A stretch of 64,000 nucleotides of DNA from Pilaira anomala (taxonomy: Eukaryota > Mucoromycota > Mucoromycetes > Mucorales > Mucoraceae), in NCBI GenBank assembly GCA_025716855.1, contig JAIXMQ010000070.1, positions 62,001 to 126,000 of the forward strand. Direction: 5' to 3'. The position numbers and the translations under genes were made by a program. Shown in pieces: positions 32,960 through 45,361 of this stretch. How positions within the stretch are numbered: position 1 is the stretch's first letter; every line of letters begins with the position of its first letter. Below the pieces are notes generated by a model. The model had not been told where the DNA came from. It worked only from the letters and a program-made list of their open reading frames with translations, and searched no databases.

Positions 32960-33788
32960 ATGAGTAAATACAAGATGAATATTGCCGAGTTTCCAACACA
33001 AGATTTAATCAAAATTGTATCTGATTTACTGGATTCCATGTTGTTAACAAATAACCAAATACCCACCACTCAAATCACTTATTTTCATTCCCGAGCAGTA
33101 CCTAATATTACTGTTTTATCTTATTTAACAAGAATTCACAAATTTGCTCCTTTTACAAATGAAGCCTTGTTATCCATCTTGATTTATTTTGATAGCATTA
33201 CTAAATTAGAGAATGGTTTTACTATAAATTCATATAATATTCACCGTTTGTTGATTACAAGGTAAAATATATATATATAGTAGATGTATTTTATTTAACT
33301 AATCATCTCTTTATAGTCTGGTAGTGGCTTCTAAATTTACTTCAGATGTATTTTATGCTAATAGTAGATATGCTAAAGTGGGTGGTATACCTCTGCGTGA
33401 ATTAAATCAACTTGAACTAGAATTCTTATTCTTGATTAATTTTCAATTACATATCAAATTACCAGAACTTCAAGACTATGCCGATCAATTATTATCGCAT
33501 GCCATGTCATTACCAAACCCCATCACATTACAACAAACTAGCATCATTTCATATAACCCAACCATTACTCCTAATAATAATAATACAACAACAACAACAA
33601 CTACTACTACTATTAACGCTAATCATCATCATCATCATCATTATCATTACAACACTAAACCTATTGTTTTGCCATTAACACCGCCTTATCCGACCATAGA
33701 AACAAAATCAAAAAAGAATTCATATCATCCTTATAAAAGACCGCATACAAAGAATCGACTTGGATTAGTTTCCCCAAAAGACTTGTAA
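32960..33788 (+). CDS. Pho80/Pcl-type cyclin
   Basis: Two exons (32960-33261, 33317-33788) give 774 nt, 257 residues. The cyclin box covers about residues 45-155. The signature ASKFTSDVFYANSRYAKVGGIPLRELN is highly typical of Pho80/Pcl6/Pcl7 cyclins, which pair with Pho85-type kinases in phosphate and glycogen control. The C-terminal 100 residues are low complexity (Thr, Asn and His runs) and end in a basic segment with HPYKRPHTKNRLG. The start chosen is the first ATG; an alternative Met lies five codons later (MSKYKM). Confidence 0.93.
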
Positions 33789-36700
33789 ATAACTCAACAT
33801 TCATAAATTACATACAATAAAAATATTTTACTTCTAAAAATAGAATTGTCAAATATATATATAAAAAAAAAAAAAATTAGTTAGTTCTGCTGCTGGAAAT
33901 AATAATCTTTTTTTGTTGACGATTCCAAAAATCTTCTGTTTTAACAAAGACCTTCTCTTATGCTGCAGAATCACGATATTATATTCGTTATAATGATACT
34001 GTGATACTGCTGCTGCTACTACTACTACTACTACTACTACTATTAGAAATTTGTCAAACACGATATAATACATCATCTGATTAGAAAAGAAGCACACTTG
34101 TATTGTCTAGATAAAAAGGAGGAGCGTAGGAAAGATATATATATATATATATCTACCCACACATACTCCTCTTTTTTTGTTTAATAGAAATTGGGGTCCC
34201 AAACGGTATACTATCCCTTGATAATTTTAGACTTTTGTCATCAAATGATGAGTGTAACTTTTCTTATTAACAGAGTAGTAATATCACAATGTACTTCCCA
34301 ACTATCTAAATAAATTGTTCTATAGTCTCTTTTTATTTAAGTTTTATTATAGGAAAACCTAACAAATCTAACCATTCGCATACTTGTTTGTTTTCAAATA
34401 TATACTATAGGTTACCTATACCAAATAATAATATAATATCTAACACTACCATTTTCCTTTCATTAGGTTTGTGAAACTAAATAAAACTAATAGTACATAT
34501 ACATGTTACAGTTTTAATTTTATTTTGTCAAACGTCTCTATATATATGAACTGTTTGTTATTCAAATGGAATACCTAGAACATCCCAAGGAATTTGATTT
34601 AAATATGACCAGATGTTTATTAGAGCACTGGGTATACAAACGAACAAAACACAGTAAATGTGCTGCAATATACTTCATTTATATTTAAGCTCGAAAAGAA
34701 ATAGTTGTATGGAACGTAAAGAAGGTAAAAGTTGATATATTCCTAAGTCTGATCCTTTAAAGCTACCTGATTCGAAAAAAAAAAAAATTTCCTGTGTTAA
34801 AGAGAGCACAAGAATTATGCGAGAAATATATTACGCTAGGTATTTCGACCTGGAAAGATCCGAAAGAAGGGTCGAGTGCTCTAATTACACTTTTCTTCTT
34901 TTTTTTTTCCTTTACACGTTAACAAATATTTATTATTTCATCCACCAGTATTTTAGAGATTCCTTGGCACCTAAACTGCGCAACACCGCGCCCGCTTGTA
35001 AAATATTCACCTTTTTTTTTTTTTTTTTTCGACTACATATAAATAAAAACTTTCTGTCAATCGTTTGAATTTTTCATCATCTAACAAATATAAAAATAGA
35101 ACTCTTGCTTCACTAAATCTAGGCCTCTTTTTCCCTTCAGAAAAAAGATATCTTTATTCTTCAAGCTTTTTTGAACCCCATCTATAGAATCTTTTTTTGT
35201 TGGTTGGTATATAACTTAAAAGTTTATCCAATAAGCCCCCCTCGACCCTCTTTTTTTTTTGAACACTAAAAAACTCAACCAGAGATAATTCGGTTGGAGA
35301 CTGAAAAATTCAAAAACGTGTTTTTTTTTTATAAAACACTCATAAGAACTTTTTCATGAAAACGTTCAAAGTTAAGTTCTTGCATGTTGCCCTGATAGTT
35401 ATTAAGTGATTTTATATGATGTTCCACTTATTAGTATTTAAACAGTTAGAAAAGGTTTTTGTTGCTACTGGCTGTCGTTTATTCTATTATACTTATTACT
35501 CTCGGAGAATTTGAAAAGATTATTAAACGGCATTCTTCTTCTTCTAACCAATCGGTATTTCCCGTATTATCAGGATTGAATTCGTTTGGGCAAAAAATCT
35601 CTTAGACTTTTGACCTAATTGTTTTTTTTTCTGACAAGGAATCGTGTAACCTAATCGGTCACATGGTGCACTCGGCTTTTTAATAAACACAAAAGTTGGC
35701 ATCTTATGAACCTTTCTTTTTTTTTTTTTATTATTATCTTTTCTCTGTTACTGCTTCTTCCCCCCGCCCCCCCCTCCTTACATTCTAAAAGTGTTCTATC
35801 ACACCAGTACTTTTGTCATTGTCGTAATCATCATAGTTGTATACCTTAAATGATGACGTTTTCTTCATTATAATACACACACAAGGACTTTTTTTTTTTC
35901 ATCAAAAAGAAAAAAAAGTAAACTTTTCTTATCTATCCTTAAAAGAAAAAAAAAGAGAGAGAGAGTCCCTGTGAAATACAGAAGACAGTTAAAGAAGTCA
36001 AATAAGGAGTGAGAGGGGAAAGGGATCAAGGATTACTACTTACACCTTATAAGTGAGTAAGATACATCTCTCTTCTTTAACTTTTTTTTTTTTTTTTTTG
36101 AATGTAAAGAGAAGTATATACAGATTGTTGGCTTTTTGGAATAGGGAGACTGATTCAAGTGATCTCGATTTGTTGTAAAAAAAGTTAGGGCATTCTACGC
36201 ACACACATATTATTATATTTTAGAATATATATCAAATGAATTGTTTTTTTTTTCGATTTGTAGACACTATACTATATTTCAACAGTGTACCGTCTCTCTC
36301 ATAATAATAAACTTTTACGGTTACACCAGACCTTTCAAAATTTTATGCTAGAACACATTTTTTAGAAAAATGAGGTTATTTGTACTTATTTAGCAAAAAA
36401 TAATGTTGACGAAACAATCCTATATGTACATAGTTGTTTCAAAATATTGATTGATTGGGTGCACAGGCTAATAAGTTTTTTTTTTTTCATGAGTAACGTT
36501 TCAAAAGTCTCACTGTATATATCTTTTTTAGATAAATACAGCAAGAACATATCTCAAACGCTTTTTGCTCACTCTCCCCCCCCCCCTTTTTATATATATA
36601 TCAATTTAAAAACTCAAACAGAGTTTCAAACCAAGGACTTTTTTTTTTTATTGTAGATATTAAAATCTAATAAATGCCAAATAAACTAAACTAGAACCCA

Positions 36701-37840
36701 CTTTCATATGAAAAATATTACGTATATACAATTAATTAAACAATCTTTTCAACATAATTAAAACAATTACAATAATAAGTCAAACAAAAGGGAGACCCTT
36801 TTTTTTTAAATGAAAACTTAGTACTATATACAGTATATATATAGTTTTGACGCATATTCTTTTCTTTTCTTGTTACAGTTTTATAGGGTATTCAGCCTCC
36901 AAAGATTTCACAATGCTATAAATCATGATCTTCAAAAAATGAAAAGCTGTTTGATAAAAGCCATTAGTATCTGAAAAGCTTACCATATTTGCTGTACGTC
37001 GTAGTATCATTATTATGATGAGGAAAAAAAAAAGAAAAAGAACATATATGTATATTGACAGTTTGATATTCTGCAATTAGAAAAAAAAAAAAATGTCAAA
37101 AAATAAAGTGGCCGCATAGCGCTGCTATGTCGGTGATGTTATATAGGCATTATTCCGTCGCTTTAATATCCTTTACTCGCCTAGTTAGGTGGACTGTTGG
37201 ATTACACCTTTTTTTTTTTGTGTGTGTGACCAATTTTTAGAAAAGAAGGTACTATTGTATGATATCTTAGTTTTGATGTACACCTCTTTTTTTTTTTTTT
37301 TTGTAAGCTTGATGTACACCTTGGTTTTGATGTACACCTTTTTTTTTATCTATAATCACCAACAAGGGGGGGATTTTTTTTTTTCGATATACAAGATACA
37401 CACATGATAAAGATATAATAAAAAAGAAACAATCTTTTTCTTATTTGTACTCTTTTTGTATATATATTTGTGTAATAACACACCACATTATATGTTAATG
37501 ATGAACTCTCACTCTACTCACAGGTTGCATCATGCAAAACAATAAAAAAAAATCTATACGTCACGTCGGTGTACAAACTGTGAAAGGTAAGGAGAAAGAA
37601 GTTATTTTACAATGTTCGGCATTGATTTTTTTTTTTTTTTTCTGTACCTGATACACAACAACAACAACACACACTGTATCCTTAAAAAGGTAAGAAGCTA
37701 ACAAACCTATTTGTTTTTCATGTGTGTGCATAAGTTCGCATCTTGAAAAATAAAAATAAAATAAAAAAAACTTTTCTCTTTTCTCTTTTTATTTTTTATT
37801 TTTTATTTTACACACACTCTTAAAAATATATATATACAAA
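33789..37840. other. Four-kilobase gene desert
   Basis: No ORF with coding character on either strand. It includes a CTA/CTG repeat at about 34008-34041, many T runs, a CRE-like ACGTCACGT near 37559-37567 upstream of the next gene, and TGTACACC repeats (separate entry). It may carry a long promoter, 5' UTR introns or non-coding RNA; nothing can be shown. Confidence 0.45.
37275..37338 (+). repeat. Three copies of GATGTACACC
   Basis: Exact 10-base copies at 37275-37284, 37311-37320 and 37329-37338. Each is preceded by a T-rich or CTT stretch and followed by T residues; the first and third share the longer context TTTTGATGTACACCT. The core TGTACA is palindromic. Confidence 0.7.
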
Positions 37841-38299
37841 ATGGTTTTCTGGAAAGATATTGTTGGAATTTTTAATCATAAAAAGAATAAACAAGCACGA
37901 ACTGTCATGAGTGAACGACAACAAGTAAATGAAAGTGAAACTCAACCAAGTACGTCATCAACTCAAGCAGAAGCAGCAGAAGCAGAAGCAGAAGAAGAAG
38001 AAGAAGAGGTGCTGCCGACTACACCTGTTGTTGTGAATCACGCTTTACCAGAAGTTGAATTCGAAGAATCTCGTAACTTGTTACAACTCGACTTTTTCGG
38101 CTCAGGGCAAGACCACGCAATAGCTTCTTTTCCTAAATTTGACTATCTATTACAAGATAATAATAAAAAAACACAGAGTATAGAGAAAAAGCCTAGAAAA
38201 TCATCTACTCTGTTGCGTCATAAACTTTCTCTTTACAAACCAGGTCAGAAGACTGTAAAAAGATCTGTGTCTACGCCTGATATTTACAACAGTAGATAA
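37841..38299 (+). CDS. Small Ser/Glu-rich orphan protein
   Basis: Intronless 152-codon frame with an A-rich context before the ATG. The N-terminus MVFWKDIVGIFNHKKNK is amphipathic and basic. A Ser/Thr/Gln stretch and an Ala/Glu repeat (AEAAEAEAEEEEEE) follow, then a conserved-looking middle (ESRNLLQLDFFGSGQDHAIASFPKF) and a basic tail with KRSVSTPDIY. The tail contains an RxxS.P-like phosphorylation context. No family recognised. Codon use is similar to neighbouring genes, which supports coding. Confidence 0.6.
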   Translation: MVFWKDIVGIFNHKKNKQARTVMSERQQVNESETQPSTSSTQAEAAEAEAEEEEEEVLPTTPVVVNHALPEVEFEESRNLLQLDFFGSGQDHAIASFPKFDYLLQDNNKKTQSIEKKPRKSSTLLRHKLSLYKPGQKTVKRSVSTPDIYNSR

Positions 38300-40262
38300 T
38301 ACTCTACTCAGTAAAAAAAAAAAAAAAAAAAAAAAAGAATAGAAAGAGAAAGAGAAAAAGAGCGAGAGGAAAAACGAAGAAGAGAAAGTTTTGCGCAAAA
38401 AAAAAAAAAACGTAGAATGACATTGTTTTAATCACACCATATTTATTATTATTACTATTATTATTATTATTATTATTATTATCCCTTTACATTTATTATT
38501 TATTATTATTATCATATCATAAAAAAAAAAAAAACTTTATGTAGTACATTTTCTGCAAAAAAAATAAATAAATAAGAAAAAAAAAAATAACTAGGTCACG
38601 AAGAAAGTTAAGAGAGAGAGAGAGAGAGAGGCTTTTCAATCTCTTTTAAAGTTCTTCAAAGACTGTTGTATGTATAGAAAGAAACAGGAAGTAATGAATA
38701 TCTCATCCTAAACAAAAACAAAAATGAAGACCTTAACTCTATAAGCGTTTGTTGTGTTGTTGTAAAGAGCAGCGGGTTTAACTTGATGAGAGGCTGTATA
38801 TTATCTTGATTCCTGACATAAAGAGCACTATGTATTATGCACGATTAAAAAGTTGTCTATTTCTTGATACTCAATTATCTCTTGCAGATCAAACAAAAAA
38901 GAATAGTCAAAAACTTGTTTTTTTGCAATGTAACAATCGTTTCATGCACCGTAAAATGCGTTATGGTTTTTAAAATTAATTGACAACTGTTTTTTTTTAT
39001 TGTACGACCTAATAGTTATGAAGAAAGCGCTTCTCTCTTTTGAGTAAAAATGTGATCATATAATTATATAAAAGGTATCACCTGGAGAAATAACTTGGCT
39101 TTTATTTTTATATCGCCACTTTCTATAATAGGCCTTTACCGAGAATTACAGTTTAGTGAATATTACAAGAGAAAAAAAAAAAAAAAAAAACGATTACCCC
39201 GCCTGTTTTTTTTTTATACACAAGCAGCAGTGAAGCTAGATTTTTGTCCAATATTTATGGAACGAGTAAGTTCCTTTTTTAGTTTAAATTGCACTACTGT
39301 AATTTAAAAAGTGTGCGTGCGTGCATAAGTATATAATGTGTGCGCGCGTGTGTGTTACTAGTAATTTTAAACCAAAACTATCACGTAACAGTTTCATGCA
39401 AAAAAAAAACATATACAATTCAAGGTACACACAGATACAATTACTTTTTTTACGAAAAGATCATATATTTGAAAATCGAATAGATGCAGTCTTCTCTCTT
39501 CTCACTAAGAAAGGATTTTAAAATGGTGGGTCGGTGTACCAACTTGAAGGATAAATGGCAGAAATCAGATTCAAGAATGGCAAAAAGGCTCGTTCACCAA
39601 TCAATTTATTACCTTTCGCGTCAAAAAAAAAAAGAAAAAATCCAGTACGTTAATTACGAAATATCTTGATTTGTGTATTTATATTATCAATCGAAAAACA
39701 TTTTTTTTTTTTTTTTTTTTTTTTTTAGGCCTTGCACGACACGAGATAATAATTCCAACAAAGCAAAAGCGGGGATTTACTTTCAATTTTATATACTTTT
39801 TTTTTAATACAATGTCAGAGCAAACAATTGTAATCTTTAAGATCTATTCTAATCGAGTCAAGTCTATTGTCAAACAAAGAAGGATGCCACTGATAAAACA
39901 AAGGATAAACGGTTTTTTCGAATCAAGAAAAATACAGTTTAGTGTCCGACAGATGACCTTCTTTCTTTTTTGTTTAGAAAAAAAGCAATTGCAGAAAGGA
40001 TGACCCATTTTTTCTATTTTAGCTTTATGATAATACATAGCTTTTTTTCAAAGAAGAGAACGTTTTTTTTTTCTTCTTCTTATTTTGCCATGTGGCAATC
40101 TTTCAAGGAGTATAAAATATTAGAAAGAAAAGGCACGTGGAATGATTCCTTTTTCTGAGTATTAAAAAAAAAAAAAAAATAATTGTATATAAAACTCTTT
40201 TTTCTTTTCTTTTTCCTCCCCTTTTTTTTTTTTTTTTTTTTTTTTACTTATTAAAATATAAT
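38300..40262. other. Gene-poor spacer with TTA repeat
   Basis: Begins with A/GA-rich 3' flank, then an imperfect (TTA)n tract at about 38442-38482 and several poly(T) runs. CACGTG occurs at 40134-40139, 124 bp before the next ATG. Short ORFs are compositional only. Confidence 0.45.
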
Positions 40263-40751
40263 ATGAATCATAGATCTATACCCTCACTTTCATCTTCAAT
40301 TTCATCAAGTGAAAATACAACACCAAGAACATCCTCTTCTTGTTCTAGAAGCAATTATTATTTCTATCAACCACCAACTACAACAACAACAACAACAACA
40401 GTAATGCGTTCAAAATTAACTCATTCAAGTTCATTAAAATTAAATCCTACCGTACAAGAATGTCAATTCAAAAGGTACTCTGAACCACTGGCTCCAGTCA
40501 AACGTTGGGATGACTCTCAATTAGAAATGGAACTAGCAGAAGATGACCTCATCATGGATAAAAAGAAAAATAAGGCACGACGCAATTCATCACTCCGATT
40601 TAAACAATCTTTTATATTCGATAAATTTCGTCATCATCATCATCATCATCATCAACAAGAAGAAGAAATGAGTAACAATAGTTGTCATAGTAACAGAAAA
40701 TCTTTGAAATTTACAAGACCATTTAAAAAATTATGTGATTGGTTATTTTAA
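40263..40751 (+). CDS. Small Ser-rich basic orphan protein
   Basis: Intronless 162-codon frame. The first third is Ser/Thr-rich with a Thr run. The middle block CQFKRYSEPLAPVKRWDDSQLEMELAEDDL looks structured or conserved, and the C-terminal third has a His run and a basic, aromatic end (LKFTRPFKKLCDWLF). An upstream CACGTG lies at 40134-40139. No family recognised; its size, lack of introns and Ser/basic composition resemble the orphan at 37841. Confidence 0.6.
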   Translation: MNHRSIPSLSSSISSSENTTPRTSSSCSRSNYYFYQPPTTTTTTTTVMRSKLTHSSSLKLNPTVQECQFKRYSEPLAPVKRWDDSQLEMELAEDDLIMDKKKNKARRNSSLRFKQSFIFDKFRHHHHHHHQQEEEMSNNSCHSNRKSLKFTRPFKKLCDWLF

Positions 40752-41390
40752 AATTATTTTATTTTTATACCCTTCTCTCTCTGTTGTACATACCTTTTAC
40801 TATATATATATATATATATCAAATAAATTATTCTAATTTTTACTTATTATATCAATTGTGAAGAAAAAAAAAAATATTTTAAGCTTTTTTTTTTTTTTTT
40901 GTGACTAAACTCACGCTTTATTGGCACTGTTTTCGGTTGATAGGTTATATTTCTACTACGTGAAAGATGCAGGTACGTGAAAATAGTACAACAATTTTCT
41001 TTTAAAATATGGTCTGTTTAAAATTCTGTAATGCATTTGCATAACTTATATATATTACTATCATTTTAAAAAGGTTTTATATTAATTCTATTCACGGACC
41101 GGAATTCAATGATATCATTATATAAATGGATTCAATTAAATGTAAAATGCGAGAAAGGGGGGTGGTGGAGGAGGGAAGAAAAAAAAAAAACTCTTATCTT
41201 AAATTATTGATTGATTCAACTCACTCTATTATATGATTTCAATTCTGCTCTTTCTGTGTAACATCATACATCCTTTCATTAAATAAAGCTCAATTATTGG
41301 CAGAAATAAGAAAGGTTATTTATGCAAGGTTAAATAAACAAACGCTTATTACTGCCACTCTATCACCTGTAAAAAGACCTGCTTCTACCC

Positions 41391-41425
<35 letters not shown>

Positions 41426-41574
41426 CAATTTGATATGGAAAAAGATGAATCCCCACTCTCGTCAGAATCTTGTATACATATATGATTCACTTGCTATTAT
41501 ATGTACAAAAATCTAAAGTTCTATCATGAATTGTCCTGGAAATCGACGTTTATTTTTTTTCAAACAAGTTTATA
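40752..41574. other. Spacer, no gene seen
   Basis: Convergent 3' flanks of the Ser-rich orphan and the parvulin gene. It has a TA repeat at about 40802-40819, a G-rich patch at about 41155-41175 and a 28-base poly(T) near 41394-41425. Confidence 0.5.
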
Positions 41575-42304
41575 TTATTTACGATCCTCTACCATAATAA
41601 GATGATACCCGAATTTTGATTTTACTGGTGGATCTGTGAAAATAGGTTTATCACACGTACTAGGTTGCAATGCGAATGCTACACATGTATAAATTTTAAC
41701 CACACCATTTCTTTTTTTTTCTTTATTTTCACGTACCTGCATCTTGAAATACACCGATCATACCTGCTCGAGTCATCCAACCAAGAGAGCCTAATAAATG
41801 ATTTACACATTGTTACTCAAAATCCAATTTTTTTTTAATAATAAGCTTTCTATTAGTTACCTCCAAGTTTAGCTTTATCTTCACTGTATAATTCGGCTAC
41901 TTTATCAAATCTCATATTCTCTTCTTTAATTTTTGTCAAAGCTTCCATAATCTTTTTTTTTTTTTTTTTTAAATAAAAATCATGCATCTTTTTTTTTTTT
42001 CCCCTTCCTTTTTTGTCTTACTTTAGAGTGCTTCTCACATAAAATATGTCTAACCTATTATTAACGTAACCTTATATTAATTTCTATCTTGTATTTCTCT
42101 CTCTCTCTTTTTTTTTTTTTATATTACCTTGACACTGGTTGCAGGTTTTAACTTTCCGTCATCCTTTTTCGTGTCTTTGTCTACAGAAACAAAAAATTTT
42201 TTTTTTCTAAACTTTCCACTTCTTTATTTTTTCTATTCTATTGTTTTCTTACCTCCTCCACTTCCACCTTTGCCTTTACCAGTTGCTTGCTTTCCTTTAG
42301 CCAT
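41575..42304 (-). CDS. Parvulin-type peptidyl-prolyl cis-trans isomerase, Pin4/Par14-like
   Basis: Six exons (42253-42304, 42128-42180, 42022-42054, 41861-41951, 41737-41790, 41575-41678) sum to 387 nt, 128 residues, as in PIN4. A basic Gly/Lys-rich N-terminus ([16 protein letters not shown]) is followed by the rotamase domain: [57 protein letters not shown]-type [21 protein letters not shown]. The enzyme isomerises X-Pro bonds and its relatives bind DNA and pre-ribosomes. The divergent neighbour, Nsa1, is also a ribosome-assembly factor. Exon 3 is only 33 nt. Confidence 0.95.
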
Positions 42305-42502
42305 ATTAAAACCGTGATGAAAAAAGGGAAATAAAAACAAAAAACCCTTGAGTTGGTTTACATTCAAAAATTAGGGTGGCGTTCCCCCCGTGACGTTTTT
42401 TCATAACTTGATCAATTACAAAATAGCCAAATAAAAAAAAAAAAAAAATGGTTTTTCAAAATAAACTATTGTTTCCTTTTCATCGATTCAAAAAAAAACA
42501 AT

Positions 42503-44109
42503 ATGAAATATTTCACTGGTGACGAAAGTGGTTTAATTAAATGTAACCAAACATATAGCTCTCTCAATAAAAAAAAAAAATACACTGACACACTTTTTTT
42601 TTTTTTCCAATTAGGGATCTCTTTCCCTCCCAAGGTAGAGGACAAACGTCGTAAGCGCGTCAAACAAACTGAAGAAGGAGACTCTGCTGAGAAAAAGAAA
42701 CCAGCACTTGAACCTTTAACTGGCTCCTTTGGTAAAGTAGATAAAGAACAAGAAGTCCAAAAATTATCTTGGGCTACTCTTGACGATGAAAAACTTGTAA
42801 AGTAAAATAAGAATTTTTTTTTTATTTTTATTCATGACATATCTAAATGACATGATCAAAACTCACCTTTTATCAATTTCTTTTCAGTTACTCGTTGCAC
42901 GTAAAAATGGTAAAATTCAATTCATGAACCCTGAGACAGGTCATATCCAAAAGGAATTCACCAACCCTCTTGTCGGTTCTAAGCCAGAACAAGGCAAATT
43001 TGTCGGTTTATTTATTCACAACAAGTAAAGGAAAAAAAAAGAGAAGAGCAAAAGAAAATTTTAAGCAATCATTACTGATATAATATTTTTTTTTTTTTTT
43101 TTAAATCTGTTAGACATCTTTGTGTTTGTACCTCCAATGGCGATCTTTCTTATACAGCCTTAGATAGTAAAAAGACAGAGACAAAAACAATCAGTAACCT
43201 TGGACCTGAACTTGAGATCATGCGTGGACACCCTACACAAACACACATCTTTGCTATCGGTGGTAAAGAGCGAGATTTATGTATTTACGATATCGACCAA
43301 ATTCAAAAGAGCAAAAAGGAACAAGAGACCTTAGACGCTGCAGGTCCCAACAAGAATACTTCTCTTCATAAAAAGAAATCAAACAAATCCGTTGGTTTGA
43401 TCTTTCAAGCAAAGAATGTACAAAATGACTTTTTAGATTTACAACAACCTATTTGGATTCACGATCTTCAATTTATGAATCCTGAAGCAACTAAAATTGC
43501 TGTCGCCACACATTATCACCAGGTAGAGGGAATATTATGAATTAGATGGGGGGGGGGGTTTGCTTATACTTTTTTTTTTTTTTTTGCTTATACTCTTTTT
43601 CTTAAAAAAAAAAAAAATAGTTCCGTTTATATGAAACCAAGGTTGGACGTAGACCTACCATCAATGTAGAGATCGGTAAACACCCTATCAAAGTTTTATC
43701 TATCGGTAACGATTTCAACCACGTTTTATTTGCTGATACCATGAGTACGGTGGGTATGATTGATATTCGTACGGGTAAAAGATCTTCTCAATTCAAGGGA
43801 TTCAGTGGTGCTGCGACCGATTTACTGACTGTACCTACACCTAAATTTGATGACGATCCACAAGTTACACGTCATGTAGCTAGTACTTCGCTTGATCGAT
43901 TCATGAGAGTACATGAAACAAGTACTGTATATCGTAATATTGAAAACAAGGCTTACTTGAAACAACGTTTAACTTGTATTGTTGTGGATGAATCATTTGA
44001 ATATCCTGTTCCTAAAGTAAAGACGGCTGAAGAAGAGGAAGCGGAGGAAGAAGAAGCTTTATGGAAATCAATGGAAATTACAAAAGATCGCAAGAGAAAG
44101 CTCGCTTAA
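42503..44109 (+). CDS. Ribosome biogenesis protein Nsa1/WDR74-like
   Basis: Five exons (42503-42542, 42615-42796, 42888-43024, 43114-43522, 43621-44109) sum to 1257 nt, 418 residues. The start MKYFTGDESGLIK is characteristic of Nsa1/WDR74. Several WD-like blades follow (LLVARKNGKIQFMNPETG, CTSNGDLSYTALD, GGKERDLCIYDI, VGMIDIRTGK, STSLDRFMRVHE), and the protein ends in an acidic/basic tail (EEEEAEEEEALWKSM...KRKLA). In yeast Nsa1 acts in a pre-60S subcomplex in the nucleolus with Rix7. The length is within the family range. Confidence 0.9.
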
Positions 44110-44319
44110 AAACACATGTACAAAAAAAAAAAAAAAAATAATATAGATTTGAAATAATAAATAAAAAAGTTGTAAAATATCAAAAAAATACATACATATG
44201 TACATATACAGGGTTGATTGTCAATTGGTTGTTAATTGACATCTTATTTTTTTTTTTTCTCTGTCACACGCTACAGGTAGTGACACTTTTTATTTTCCTG
44301 TCAAGAGAAAGCAGGATTT

Positions 44320-44580
44320 CAGTATAATGCCGAAGCACAATGGATGTCTACGGATAAACAGTTGAAAAACATCCCATCGTACAAAGAAGACAACCACAGC
44401 TATCGGGTGGATGGTATTATCAAGCTGTACGGTCTCAAAATCTTGTTATATATTTGAAACAGCAGGCCGCTTTGGAAATAACGATACATCCAAAATAGCA
44501 GTCGGTCATCATAAAGGTGTCCTAGCCATGCTAAAAAGTATTGCCGATGAGTTTCCTGTTTGCAGCCAAAAATACAAGGT

Positions 44581-44620
<40 letters not shown>

Positions 44621-44870
44621 CGTGCATGGCGTAGCTAAGATACAAAAAGTATAGTTGTCCATTTACTCTGTCTCTTACTTCATCTATAATAATTTTTAGG
44701 CGAAAAAATGTATGTTTGGAGTTTTAAGATTTGAGCCAAAAGACCCAATCTTTGAGCTTTATTCTGGCTCTCAAAGATACGGGTACACATTCAAGCAAGA
44801 CACGGATAACAACGACACTCTGAAATCTTTTATTAGGAAAAGAAGATGCAATCAGCCAAGATTAAGTTGA
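44320..44870 (+). pseudogene. Decayed copy of an unidentified protein family
   Basis: A frame encoding QWMSTDKQLKNIPSYKEDN...YRVDGIIKLYGLKILLYI runs into a stop near 44455, while the continuation (FETAGRFGNNDTSKI..HHKGVLAMLKSIADEF) is in another frame. A 38-base poly(T) at 44583-44620 then lies in what may have been an intron. A third piece (KCMFGVLRFEPKDPIFELYSGSQRYGYTF) ends at 44868-44870. The three pieces look like successive parts of one protein with a broken frame. I associate the ETAG..GN.D..K pattern with multi-copy hypothetical proteins of Mucorales. No start codon or clean splice pattern was found. Confidence 0.5.
44583..44620. repeat. 38-base poly(T)
   Basis: The longest homopolymer in the window, inside the decayed gene copy. 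Comparable runs are a 37-base poly(A) at 3243-3279 and 29 A at 52205-52233. Confidence 0.9.
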
Positions 44871-45361
44871 ATCAAGGTCTCTCTGATCGAAAAATAAAAT
44901 TTAAGTTATCCCAAAAGTGTATTATTTTTACACATTTGATTATGACTCAAAATGCAGAAAATATGTCAAAAAAATAAATAAATAAATGCAACCATCTAAA
45001 CTCAGACAACCTTATTTTTAGTGTGTTGCTTCCCATCTTTCATCCTTTCCTCGAGAAACCAAACCTGGTTTTTTCTTTTAGCAGATAAAAGAACAAGTTC
45101 AATTCGTTTCCTAAAACAAAACAAAAAAAAAAAAAGCGCCAATGAATCAACTTCTAAGTGAATAGAAGGAATTTTCCTTTTTATAAAATTTTCATTTTCA
45201 GTTAGGGGCCCCTCTCTGAATGTGACAAGCGATTGGTTTATTCCAATTACAAAAAAAAAAAAAAAAAAGAAAAAAGAAAAAAAAAAAGGCTTATAAGTAC
45301 TTAAAAATTTTTAAATACTTTATATCCCTTTATCCTTTTTCTTTACAAAAAAAAAAAAAAA

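Noticed and set aside
34010..34041. CTA/CTG repeat considered as part of a coding Val/Ala run
   Set aside because: Only a short frame surrounds it and no neighbouring exon continues it.
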